Positions 1 through 5,721 of a stretch of 5,721 nucleotides of DNA are shown piece after piece. Source of the stretch: Pseudomonadota bacterium (GTDB lineage: Bacteria; Pseudomonadota; Alphaproteobacteria; Rhizobiales; Rhizobiaceae); contig QGUU01000181.1 of the NCBI GenBank assembly GCA_003242525.1, positions 1-5,721 on the forward strand, given 5' to 3'. How positions within the stretch are numbered: position 1 is the stretch's first letter; the number at the start of each line of letters is the position of its first letter. A model generated the notes under the pieces. That model was not told the origin of the DNA and did not search any database. It saw nothing but the letters and a program-made list of their open reading frames with translations. The position numbers and the translations under genes were made by a program.

Positions 1-1217
1 TCGATGAAGGTGATCTTCTGACCATCCTTCTCGACCTGGTAGGCGCCGATATGCTGGGTGATTCCGCCCGCCTCGCCCGACTGGACATTGGCATGGCGGA
101 TGGCGTCGAGCAGCGAGGTCTTGCCGTGGTCGACATGGCCCATGATGGTGACGACCGGCGGGCGGCCGACCAGATCCTCTTCGCGATCGGGAATGTTGAA
201 AAGACCCTCTTCGATGTCGGCCTCGGCAACACGCTTGACGGTGTGGCCGAATTCCGTTGCGACCAGTTCGGCCGTATCGGCGTCGATGACGTCGCCGGGC
301 TTCATCATCTGCCCCTGCTTCATGAAGAACTTGACGACATCGACCGCGCGTTCCGACATGCGCTGGGCCAGTTCCTGGATGGTGATCGTCTCCGGAATGG
401 TGACTTCGCGCATGACCTTCTCGCGGGGCTCGCTGTGCATCGCCCGCTTGAACTTCTCCTGCCGCCGGCGCATCGAGGCGATCGAGCGCGCGCGGGCATC
501 GCCGTCCTCGGCAGAAAGCGCGGAAGTGAGCGTCAGCTTGCCACGGCGCCGGTCCGCCTCGCCACGCGGACGCACGGGACGGGCCACTTCCGGAGCCGCG
601 ACGCGACGCGCCGGAGCCGGAGCGCCACGGCCGCGAGCCGGAGCCTCTTCCTCGTCGTCAGCAGCGACATCCGCCGTCTGGGGAGCGCGCCTGCGCGCCT
701 CTTCCTCGGCACGGCGGCGGGCCTCCGCCTCCTTCTGCAGGCGTGCCTCTTCCTCGGCCTGACGGCGCGCGGATTCCTCACGCTCGCGCCGGCGGCGCTC
801 TTCTTCCTCGGCACGGCGACGAGCCTCTTCAGCGGCGCGCTGACGATCCTCTATCTCGCGCGCCTTGGAGCTCTCGAGAGCGCGGCGACGCGCTTCCATC
901 TCTTCGCGTGACAGCTCGTTGAGCACCAAGCGCTCCTGCGGTGCCCTGCGCGGCTCCTGCTGTGGAGCTGCGGGACGCGCTGGAGCAGCCGGAGCCGGAG
1001 CTGCCGGCGCAGGCTTTGGCGAGAACACAGCAGCCGCCTCCGGCTTCTCGCCGGGCTTGACGAATCTGCGCTTCGTCTCGACGACCACGGACTTGGTGCG
1101 GCCGTGCGAGAAGTTCTGCCGCACGGTGCTTTGCTCGACACCAGGGCGCTTCAACGTCAGCGTCTTCTTGGGCGTTACACTCAACGTCTTGTCGTCGCCC
1201 GATTTCGTATCACTCAT
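1..1217 (-). CDS. infB: Translation initiation factor IF-2 (partial, C-terminus cut by left window edge)
   Basis: IF-2 is the GTPase that places initiator fMet-tRNA in the 30S P site and promotes subunit joining. I translated this frame by hand; it stays open to the left edge, giving 405 residues. The start is ATG at 1217-1215, overlapping the upstream stop as ATGA, with AGAGGA six bases upstream. Residues 1-50 are the conserved alphaproteobacterial N-terminus ([12 protein letters not shown], residues 15-26). Residues 53-95 are Pro/Ala-rich. Residues 103-180 are dominated by Arg/Glu blocks such as ARRRAEEE, probably a long charged helix. KLTL at 227-230 begins the next conserved segment. An IF2_N domain spans about 268-338. 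The G domain follows, with G1 GHVDHGKT at 360-367 and G2 GGITQHIG at 384-391. The frame ends just before the expected G3 DTPGH, so the rest of the G domain and the fMet-tRNA-binding domains lie outside the window. Identity is certain; only completeness is limited. Confidence 0.97.
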   Translation of the reverse strand, partial: MSDTKSGDDKTLSVTPKKTLTLKRPGVEQSTVRQNFSHGRTKSVVVETKRRFVKPGEKPEAAAVFSPKPAPAAPAPAAPARPAAPQQEPRRAPQERLVLNELSREEMEARRRALESSKAREIEDRQRAAEEARRRAEEEERRRREREESARRQAEEEARLQKEAEARRRAEEEARRRAPQTADVAADDEEEAPARGRGAPAPARRVAAPEVARPVRPRGEADRRRGKLTLTSALSAEDGDARARSIASMRRRQEKFKRAMHSEPREKVMREVTIPETITIQELAQRMSERAVDVVKFFMKQGQMMKPGDVIDADTAELVATEFGHTVKRVAEADIEEGLFNIPDREEDLVGRPPVVTIMGHVDHGKTSLLDAIRHANVQSGEAGGITQHIGAYQVEKDGQKITFI

Positions 1218-1864
1218 TCCACATCCTCTGCGGCGTCTTCGTCGCCGGCAACGGCCGCAAGCATTGCCAAATCGTCCGGGGAACCGCCCCGGTAGTGGTC
1301 CAGCGCAACCATGCGCTTCTCAACCGCCCTGCCCGCGTCACCCGCGAGAACGGCAGCATGTATCACATTTGTGCCACCCAATGCCAAACCCAATTCGCCC
1401 TGGGAAAAAAGTTTGTAGGCACGGATGGCAGGGCCGCCGGCATGAACGGTCGCACGCCGCGCCTGCGCGATCTTGCGCACCCCATCTTCGGCCGCTTCCA
1501 TTGCATGCGTGACCAGCAGGGCCTTGCCGGAGCGAACCGCCGCATCAACCTTGGCGGAACCCAACACAACCTGTCCAGCCTTGCGGGCAAGCCCCAGCGC
1601 GCCCAACGCGGCCTTTGCAAGCAGGGAATCGACCATGCCGCCGAGATCCGGCGGCACAGCAACCTGCCGCTTGAAAGCACGGTTGAAATGGTTCTTCGTA
1701 GCCGCCTTGTCAACCGTGGTGCGGCTTAATGCGGTCCAACAGCCGCGGCCAGGCAGGTTGCGCTTCAGATCGGGGACGACCGATGAATCCGGACCGACCA
1801 CGAACCGGATCAATTTATCCGGCTCGGCAGCCTTCCCGGTGACGATGCAGGTGCGATCGTTCAT
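1214..1864 (-). CDS. YlxR (DUF448) - L7Ae-like fusion RNA-binding protein
   Basis: A predicted RNA-binding protein of 216 residues lying between nusA and infB, the usual place for YlxR proteins. The N-terminal half is a YlxR/DUF448 domain with RTCIVTG at 4-10 and the signature GRGCW at 39-43. The second half resembles the ribosomal protein L7Ae/L30e family, with [13 protein letters not shown] at about 90-102 and a following alpha/beta region to about 165. This two-domain form is familiar in alphaproteobacteria, whereas YlxR alone is usual in Firmicutes. The exact role is unsettled; a part in ribosome or RNA metabolism is inferred from fold and operon. The stop overlaps the infB start (ATGA), suggesting translational coupling. 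The start is uncertain. I chose ATG at 1864, with GGA four bases upstream. A TTG at 1885 would add seven residues, but those codons (TTG, AAA, CCT) are less typical of the gene. Confidence 0.9.
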   Translation of the reverse strand: MNDRTCIVTGKAAEPDKLIRFVVGPDSSVVPDLKRNLPGRGCWTALSRTTVDKAATKNHFNRAFKRQVAVPPDLGGMVDSLLAKAALGALGLARKAGQVVLGSAKVDAAVRSGKALLVTHAMEAAEDGVRKIAQARRATVHAGGPAIRAYKLFSQGELGLALGGTNVIHAAVLAGDAGRAVEKRMVALDHYRGGSPDDLAMLAAVAGDEDAAEDVE

Positions 1865-1897
1865 CTCGTCCAAAGGTTTCCCCAATCCGTTCCATCG

Positions 1898-3496
1898 TCA
1901 GACGCCGACGGATTCTGCTTCCGCACCTTCGGCTTCGGCCCGGGCTTCCTCTTCGGAAATCCAGCCGGCCATCAGGCGGGCCGCCAGAATCATCTGCTCG
2001 GCCTCGGCCTTGGAGACGCCATGCTCGGCGAGGACGCCGGGGTACACCTTCGTCTCCCCGTCCTTGCGCTCTCTCCAGCCCACGAGATCGTCGGCAGCAT
2101 AACCGGCGAAGTCTTCTACGGTCTTCACGCCATCCTCGCCCAGCGTGACCAGCATGGCGGTGGTGATGCCGGGAATCTGGCGCAGCTCGTCCTTGACGCC
2201 CAGCTTCTTGCGGGCAGCGTCCTGCTCGGCCTCGACTTTCTCGAGATATTCGCGGGCGCGGTTCTGGATTTCGGTGGCGGTGTCCTCATCGAAACCATCA
2301 ATGGTGGAGATTTCGGACGCGTCGACATAGGCAACTTCCTCGATGGAGGTGAAGCCTTCCGACGCAAGGACCTGACCGACCATCTCGTCGACGTCGAGTG
2401 CCTCCATGAACAGTTTGGACCGTTCAACGAACTCCTTCTGACGCCGCTGCGATTCTTCCTCTTCGGTCAGTATGTCGATGTCCCAGCCGGTAAGCTGCGA
2501 AGCCAGACGCACATTCTGACCGCGGCGACCGATGGCCAGCGAAAGCTGATCGTCGGGCACAACCACCTCGATGCGCTCGGCCTCCTCGTCGAGCACGACC
2601 TTGGCAACCTCGGCCGGCTGCAACGCATTGACGATGAAGGAAGCAGCCGAGGGCGACCACGGAATGATGTCGATCTTCTCGCCCTGCAACTCGGCCACCA
2701 CGGCCTGCACGCGCGAACCGCGCATGCCGACGCAGGCACCTACAGGGTCTATCGACGAATCGCGGGAGGTAACCGCAATCTTTGCACGTGAACCCGGATC
2801 GCGGGCCACGGACTTGATCTCGATGATGCCGTCGTAGATCTCGGGCACTTCCATGGTGAACAGCTTGGCCATGAATTGCGGATGGGTGCGCGACAGGAAA
2901 ATCTGCGGGCCGCGCTGCTCGCGCCGCACGTCGTAGACATAGGCGCGTACACGATCACCATATTTGTAGGTTTCGCGGGGGATCAGTTCGTCGCGACGGA
3001 TGATCGCCTCGCCGCGGCCGAGATCGACGATGACGTTGCCATATTCGACGCGCTTGACGGTGCCGTTGACGATCTCGCCGATGCGATCCTTGTATTCCTC
3101 ATACTGCCGGTCGCGCTCGGCCTCGCGCACCTTCTGGACAATGACCTGCTTGGCCGACTGGGCGGCGATACGGCCGAAATCCATGGGCGGAAGCTGCTCG
3201 GCAATGAAATCGCCAATCTGGGCGTCAGGATTGCGCTCTCGCGCGGTGGCCAGCGCAATCTGCGTGGCATAGTCCTCGACGGTCTCCACGACCTCCATCA
3301 GCCGCTGCAGCTTCATCTCGCCTGTCTGCGGGTTGATGTCGGCCCGGATGTTGGTTTCCTGGCCGTACCGGGAGCGCGCCGCCTTCTGAATCGCATCCGC
3401 CATGGCGGCGATGACGATCTCCTTGTCGATCGACTTCTCTCGCGCGACCGCATCCGCGATCTGCAGAAGTTCGAGCCTGTTGGCACTGACAGCCAT
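1898..3496 (-). CDS. nusA: Transcription termination/antitermination factor NusA
   Basis: NusA binds RNA polymerase and nascent RNA, promoting pausing and intrinsic termination and taking part in antitermination. The 532 residues fit the long proteobacterial form. The N-terminal RNA polymerase-binding domain covers about 1-130 and an S1 domain about 135-202. KH1 carries GACVGMRGSRV at 253-263 and KH2 carries AIGRRGQNVRLA at 321-332. Two C-terminal helical acidic repeats run from about 365 to 515, with GFTSIEEVAYV at 381-391 and GVKTVEDFAGY at 456-466. The tail is acidic (EEEARAEAEGAEAE). The start is ATG at 3496, because GGGAG sits six bases upstream and the MAVSANRLELLQIAD start fits the family. 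The reading frame extends upstream to a TTG at 3544, but that lacks a ribosome binding site and abuts the rimP stop. The rimP-nusA gap is 44 bp. Confidence 0.98.
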   Translation of the reverse strand: MAVSANRLELLQIADAVAREKSIDKEIVIAAMADAIQKAARSRYGQETNIRADINPQTGEMKLQRLMEVVETVEDYATQIALATARERNPDAQIGDFIAEQLPPMDFGRIAAQSAKQVIVQKVREAERDRQYEEYKDRIGEIVNGTVKRVEYGNVIVDLGRGEAIIRRDELIPRETYKYGDRVRAYVYDVRREQRGPQIFLSRTHPQFMAKLFTMEVPEIYDGIIEIKSVARDPGSRAKIAVTSRDSSIDPVGACVGMRGSRVQAVVAELQGEKIDIIPWSPSAASFIVNALQPAEVAKVVLDEEAERIEVVVPDDQLSLAIGRRGQNVRLASQLTGWDIDILTEEEESQRRQKEFVERSKLFMEALDVDEMVGQVLASEGFTSIEEVAYVDASEISTIDGFDEDTATEIQNRAREYLEKVEAEQDAARKKLGVKDELRQIPGITTAMLVTLGEDGVKTVEDFAGYAADDLVGWRERKDGETKVYPGVLAEHGVSKAEAEQMILAARLMAGWISEEEARAEAEGAEAESVGV

Positions 3497-3540
3497 TTCT
3501 TTCTCCCTGAACAAGGCCGCATGGAGCGGCCGCTCAAAAT

Positions 3541-4170
3541 TCAATTCCCGTTACCGGCTTCCTGGGCGGGGTCGGACGGTTCCGCCTCCTCGCCGCGGCG
3601 TTTCTTCGCTTCCTTGCGGGCGCGATTGTCTTTCGACAGCGCATCGCGGATCAGATCGTCAGTCAGGATCAGCCTGGCTTCGGCGATCGCTTCCCAGGGC
3701 ACCAGCACCGTCGGCTCCTCGCCATAGGCCGCCTGGTCGCGCCGGATGGTCACGCCGCCCTCGTCCGTCGCCTCGATCCTGCCCTTGAAGCGCTTGCGTT
3801 CCGCGACGAGAACGGACGTCTCCATTTTCACCAAATGGCCGGCCCAACCCGAAAAGTCGGACTTGCGCACCAACGGGCGGTCAATGCCGGGCGACGACAC
3901 TTCAAGATGATAAGCCTTCTCAATCGGATCGTCGACATCCAGCGCCGGCGAGATTGCACGAGACACCTCTTCGCAATCCTCGACGGTCATCGTCCCGTCA
4001 TTGCGTTCGGCCATCACCTGAAGGGTCAGCCCGTTCTGGCCGGACAGACGCACTCTTACGAGACGGTACCCCATACCGCGGAGAATCGGCTCGACAATCA
4101 ACGCGATCCGCGCATCGATCCCGCTTTCACGGATGATGCGATCGTCACCTGGAACTGCGTCTGACGTCAC
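3541..4170 (-). CDS. rimP: Ribosome maturation factor RimP
   Basis: RimP binds the 30S subunit and aids its maturation. With a GTG start at 4170 the protein has 209 residues. The N-terminal alpha/beta domain covers about 15-100 and ends with the family signature [10 protein letters not shown] at 91-100. [11 protein letters not shown] at 32-42 and [12 protein letters not shown] at 61-72 are also typical. The C-terminal SH3-like domain runs about 103-172. A lysine/arginine- then glutamate-rich tail (173-209) is variable and probably disordered. The frame is open much further upstream, with ATG codons at 4239 and 4350. I rejected 4350 because it lies upstream of the predicted promoter. I disfavour 4239 because it would encode the terminator hairpin. 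The GTG has AGGAG 11 bases upstream, a slightly long spacing. Start confidence is moderate; identity is high. Confidence 0.93.
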   Translation of the reverse strand: MTSDAVPGDDRIIRESGIDARIALIVEPILRGMGYRLVRVRLSGQNGLTLQVMAERNDGTMTVEDCEEVSRAISPALDVDDPIEKAYHLEVSSPGIDRPLVRKSDFSGWAGHLVKMETSVLVAERKRFKGRIEATDEGGVTIRRDQAAYGEEPTVLVPWEAIAEARLILTDDLIRDALSKDNRARKEAKKRRGEEAEPSDPAQEAGNGN

Positions 4171-4186
4171 TGTCGTCGCGTCTCCT
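4171..4186 (-). promoter_or_regulatory. Ribosome binding site supporting the rimP GTG start
   Basis: The minus strand reads AGGAG at 4186-4182, followed by 11 bases and then GTG at 4170. It lies just after the leader terminator. It favours GTG over the upstream in-frame ATG at 4239, whose upstream sequence (TTGGTCGGT) is a poor Shine-Dalgarno match. The spacing is longer than the usual 5-9 bases, so this is supportive rather than decisive. Confidence 0.5.
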
Positions 4187-4201
4187 GAACCGGCAGGTAA
4201 C

Positions 4202-4233
4202 AAAAAAGAGCGGGACCGGAAGGACCCACTCTT
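4202..4233 (-). terminator. Intrinsic terminator in the rimP leader (putative attenuator)
   Basis: On the minus strand a left arm AAGAGTGGGTCC (4233-4222), loop TTCC (4221-4218) and right arm GGTCCCGCTCTT (4217-4206) form a 12-position stem with one G-U pair and one T-T mismatch. It runs into a T tract of six (4207-4202, two of them shared with the stem base). This is a textbook Rho-independent terminator shape on the minus strand only; the plus strand has no T tract after it. It lies about 20 bases after the predicted transcription start and 31 bases before the rimP GTG. Transcription of rimP-nusA-ylxR-infB from that promoter must therefore read through it. That makes an attenuator more likely than an end-of-gene terminator, though it could also stop transcripts arriving from trmB. 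Confidence 0.8.
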
Positions 4234-4260
4234 CGTCATACCGACCAAGAATTTGCGGCT

Positions 4261-4289
4261 GATATAAACGATCGCAGCCCGCCTTTCAA
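4261..4289 (-). promoter_or_regulatory. Predicted sigma70-type promoter for rimP-nusA-ylxR-infB
   Basis: The minus strand carries TTGAAA (4289-4284), a 17-base spacer and TATATC (4266-4261). This is close to the housekeeping consensus with ideal spacing. Transcription should begin near 4254, giving a leader of about 85 bases to the rimP GTG. It is the best promoter match I found in the intergenic region. Its presence agrees with the operon being cut off from trmB by an oppositely oriented small gene. No start-site data are available here. Confidence 0.7.
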
Positions 4290-4293
4290 GCCT

Positions 4294-4311
4294 ACTCTGA
4301 ATGCGCAGAGT
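4294..4311. repeat. 18-bp inverted repeat abutting the rimP -35 element
   Basis: ACTCTG (4294-4299) and CAGAGT (4306-4311) are perfect six-base inverted arms around AATGCG, with a nested TGCGCA palindrome at 4302-4307. The element ends five bases upstream of the predicted -35 hexamer of rimP. The position would suit a regulator-binding site, but I do not recognise the motif and a chance dyad of this size is possible. Confidence 0.35.
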
Positions 4312-4362
4312 TGCGAGCCGTGCATCAGACGCAGGGAGGCCATGCAACAAGGAAGATGGCGG

Positions 4363-4389
4363 TTGCGGGCGGCCCTACCTAGTTATGTT
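4363..4389 (+). promoter_or_regulatory. Weak candidate promoter for the small plus-strand gene
   Basis: TTGCGG (4363-4368) and TATGTT (4384-4389) are 15 bases apart, upstream of the small gene that starts at 4439. The spacing is short and the -10 match imperfect. An alternative pairs TTGCAG (4388-4393) with CCTAAA (4412-4417) at 18 bases. Neither is convincing; I list the better one because a promoter is expected here. Confidence 0.25.
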
Positions 4390-4400
4390 GCAGCGCAACA
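4386..4400. repeat. Perfect palindrome TGTTGC-AGC-GCAACA
   Basis: Six-base perfect arms (4386-4391 and 4395-4400) surround a three-base centre, 39 bases upstream of the small plus-strand start. The core pentamer GTTGC or its complement GCAAC also occurs at 4310-4314, 4344-4348 and 4362-4366, giving five copies within 90 bases. This could be an operator, or the arms of small RNA hairpins. I do not recognise a named regulator for it. Confidence 0.4.
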
Positions 4401-4427
4401 CGATCGGTGCCCCTAAAAGCAGGGCCC

Positions 4428-4438
4428 GGAGGAATTAA
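4428..4438 (+). promoter_or_regulatory. Strong Shine-Dalgarno of the small plus-strand gene
   Basis: GGAGG at 4428-4432 followed by the A/T-rich spacer AATTAA and ATG at 4439. Purine-rich core, ideal spacing and an unstructured spacer together are the main evidence that this short frame is translated. Confidence 0.75.
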
Positions 4439-4606
4439 ATGACCAAGCGCACCACATTTGCACGATTCAGCGAACTCATGACCACATTCGGCAGCGCCAT
4501 CGCGGCGGCCAGTGCCGTTGAGGCCGGACGGTGCCCGCGAGCGTGCGACCTTGCCAATCTCGGCATAGATCCGAAGGCCTTCCGGAAGATCGGCCACTAT
4601 TACTGA
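4439..4606 (+). CDS. Small uncharacterised protein, 55 residues, opposite to its neighbours
   Basis: ATG at 4439 opens a 55-codon frame closed by TGA at 4604-4606. GGAGG (4428-4432) lies six bases upstream of the ATG, the best ribosome binding site in the window. About 70% of third codon positions are G or C, as expected for a real gene in this genome. The protein begins MTKRTTFARFSELMTTFGSA, continues with an alanine-rich amphipathic-looking stretch (19-29), and ends LGIDPKAFRKIGHYY. CPRAC at 32-36 gives two cysteines. There is no signal peptide or clear membrane segment. The end (L..LGIDP..F..I) faintly recalls short DUF1127-type alphaproteobacterial proteins, but the usual arginine-rich part is missing, so I assign no family and no function. 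It is convergent with trmB and divergent from rimP. Confidence 0.72.
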   Translation: MTKRTTFARFSELMTTFGSAIAAASAVEAGRCPRACDLANLGIDPKAFRKIGHYY

Positions 4607-4657
4607 CCAATGCTTGCCCGCGGCACGCCGGCACTTCAAGCGCAGGAGGGTGCCGAC

Positions 4658-4682
4658 CGGGACCGCTTCTCCTTTCGGCCCG
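4658..4682. other. Hairpin between the convergent ends of trmB and the small gene
   Basis: CGGG-A-CCG (4658-4665) can pair with CGGCCCG (4676-4682) in a seven-pair stem with one bulge and a ten-base loop, directly after the trmB stop. There is no run of T on either strand after the stem, so it is not a clear intrinsic terminator. It could be a weak shared 3' structure for both convergent transcripts, or chance in GC-rich DNA. Confidence 0.3.
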
Positions 4683-4683
4683 T

Positions 4684-5382
4684 CTAAAGCCTCTTGAACG
4701 TCAGATAGGCCGGCCGACGCCCTTCCCGCAGGGCCTTGGCTTCGTAGCGCGTGCCGGGCCAGCCAGGATAGGGCTCGTTCCAGTCCGCCGCCTGCCGGGC
4801 CTCCCATTCGAAAGCGCCATGGTGGCGACATGCGAGGAGCGTCCAGTTGACGTAGCTGTCGATATCCGATGCGAAGCGGAACATGGCGCCCGGTTTCAAC
4901 ACCCGGGCGAAGCGGTCCAGATTAGCTTTCCCAACGAAACGACGTTTCCAGTGCCGTTTTTTCGGCCAGGGGTCGGGATAGAACAGGTCGATGCCATCCA
5001 GCGAGGCCGGCGGTAGCCAGTCCAGAAGCCGGGTTGCGTCGTCGTCATACACCCTGAGATTGGCGAGCGGCTCCCGCGCCACCATGGCCATGACCTTTGC
5101 CATGCCATTGACGAAAGGCTCGACACCAATGAAGCCGATCTCGGGATGGGCGCGGGCCTCATGAAGAAGGTGCTCCCCGCCCCCGAAGCCGATCTCCAGG
5201 CGGACCGAGGAGACCGGAGCCTCGAAAAGCGCGGCCAGCCTGTCAGGGGGCGATTCGGCAAGGTCGATGCGATAGCGCGGCAGGACACTTTCGAGCGCCG
5301 CCACCTGTCCGGGGCGCAAGGCCTTACCACGACGGCGGCCGAAGAAGGATTCGCTGGCGCGCTCCGCTCGCTTGTCCGGCAT
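4684..5382 (-). CDS. trmB: tRNA (guanine-N7-)-methyltransferase TrmB
   Basis: TrmB uses S-adenosylmethionine to methylate N7 of G46 in the variable loop of many tRNAs (EC 2.1.1.33). The 232 residues are a normal length for the bacterial enzyme. Visible motifs are the SAM-binding loop [11 protein letters not shown] at 63-73, the acidic GVEPF at 86-90, and the hallmark [11 protein letters not shown] at 134-144. The C-terminal substrate motif [12 protein letters not shown] is at 211-222. The basic N-terminus ([22 protein letters not shown]) matches family members I know. The ATG start at 5382 lies 8 bp after the metK stop and lacks a good Shine-Dalgarno, so translation is probably coupled to metK. 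The pairing is sensible: MetK makes the methyl donor TrmB uses. No clear terminator follows the gene. Confidence 0.96.
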   Translation of the reverse strand: MPDKRAERASESFFGRRRGKALRPGQVAALESVLPRYRIDLAESPPDRLAALFEAPVSSVRLEIGFGGGEHLLHEARAHPEIGFIGVEPFVNGMAKVMAMVAREPLANLRVYDDDATRLLDWLPPASLDGIDLFYPDPWPKKRHWKRRFVGKANLDRFARVLKPGAMFRFASDIDSYVNWTLLACRHHGAFEWEARQAADWNEPYPGWPGTRYEAKALREGRRPAYLTFKRL

Positions 5383-5390
5383 GTCAAGCG

Positions 5391-5721
5391 TCAGGCGGCC
5401 AGCGCCTCTTCGCGCGACACGGCCTCCCTGATCGCCTTGACCAGGTCGGTCTTCTCCCAGGAAAAGGAACCGTCGCGGCCCGGCTTGCGGCCGAAGTGGC
5501 CATAGGACGAGGTGCGCGCGTAGATCGGCCGGTTCAGGTCGAGGTGCTTGCGGATGCCAGTCGGCGACAGGTCCATGACCTCGCGCAGCGCCCGCTCCAG
5601 CCGTTCCTCGCTGACCGTACCCGTTCCGTGCAGGTCGACATAGACCGACAGTGGCTGGGCTACACCGATGGCATAGGCCAGCTGGATGGTGCAGCGATCC
5701 GCGAGCTTGGCGGCAACCACG
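5391..5721 (-). CDS. metK: S-adenosylmethionine synthetase, C-terminal fragment (cut by right window edge)
   Basis: MetK makes S-adenosylmethionine from methionine and ATP. Only the last 110 or so codons are inside the window, entering at 5721 and ending with TGA at 5393-5391. Recognisable family segments are [20 protein letters not shown], then [28 protein letters not shown] and TSSYGHFGR follow, the latter being the conserved C-terminal region next to the active site. The frame shows no damage. About three quarters of the protein, with the ATP-binding motifs, the start and any upstream control, lies beyond the window. A GTG near the edge is an internal valine codon, not the start. Confidence 0.96.
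   Translation of the reverse strand, partial: VVAAKLADRCTIQLAYAIGVAQPLSVYVDLHGTGTVSEERLERALREVMDLSPTGIRKHLDLNRPIYARTSSYGHFGRKPGRDGSFSWEKTDLVKAIREAVSREEALAA

Noticed and set aside
51..911. 286-codon plus-strand open frame
   Set aside because: It lies fully antisense to infB, whose translation is unmistakable. Its composition follows from the GC-rich repeats of the IF-2 N-terminus, and it has no convincing ribosome binding site.
2021..2791. 256-codon plus-strand open frame
   Set aside because: Antisense to nusA; the predicted protein resembles no family, and long antisense frames are common in GC-rich genes.
3497..3544. Extension of NusA to a TTG at 3544
   Set aside because: The TTG lacks a ribosome binding site and abuts the rimP stop, while ATG 3496 has GGGAG at six bases and fits the family's N-terminus.
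2876..3727. 283-codon plus-strand open frame spanning nusA and rimP
   Set aside because: Antisense to two well-supported genes and crosses their intergenic gap; a shadow of their codon bias.
4240..4350. Extension of RimP to an ATG at 4350
   Set aside because: The added stretch contains the predicted promoter and transcription start, and its translation does not look like RimP.
4342..4416. 24-codon plus-strand frame just upstream of the small gene
   Set aside because: GGGAG is only three bases from the ATG, too close, and the codons are atypical; no evidence it is a leader peptide.
4612..4654. Inverted repeats GCTTG/CAAGC and GGCAC/GTGCC after the small gene
   Set aside because: Five-base stems with long loops and no T tract; not distinguishable from chance in GC-rich sequence.
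4379..4831. 150-codon minus-strand frame between trmB and rimP
   Set aside because: It overlaps the end of trmB in another frame and is antisense to the small gene, without a ribosome binding site or family resemblance.

Overview
The window is high-GC DNA from an alphaproteobacterium, most likely Rhizobiales and perhaps close to Mesorhizobium/Phyllobacteriaceae. That placement rests on my recollection of the proteins (IF-2 N-terminus, RimP, YlxR-L7Ae fusion) and of the gene order metK-trmB-rimP-nusA-ylxR-infB, not on a search. All the large genes lie on the minus strand, so transcription reads from high to low coordinates.

In transcription order: the C-terminal end of metK (S-adenosylmethionine synthetase, cut by the right edge) is followed after 8 bp by trmB (tRNA m7G46 methyltransferase), which uses the product of MetK. 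A region of about 510 bp then separates trmB from rimP. It is not empty. It holds a 55-codon gene on the plus strand (4439-4606) with a very good ribosome binding site, convergent with trmB and divergent from rimP. It also holds a strong-looking sigma70-type promoter for rimP (TTGAAA-N17-TATATC) and, just downstream, an intrinsic terminator hairpin lying between that promoter and the chosen rimP start.

The second minus-strand block is the transcription/translation operon rimP (30S maturation), nusA (transcription elongation/termination factor), a YlxR-L7Ae RNA-binding protein, and infB (IF-2). infB overlaps the preceding gene by ATGA and is cut by the left edge inside its G domain. The 405 visible residues include the variable N-terminus, the IF2_N domain and the G1 and G2 motifs.

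The most interesting part is about 4170-4440. A promoter-proximal terminator in front of a nusA operon suggests transcription attenuation, possibly NusA autoregulation. The small divergent gene and a cluster of GTTGC/GCAAC elements are not explained by the housekeeping genes. I saw no tRNA, rRNA, CRISPR array, insertion sequence or attachment site.
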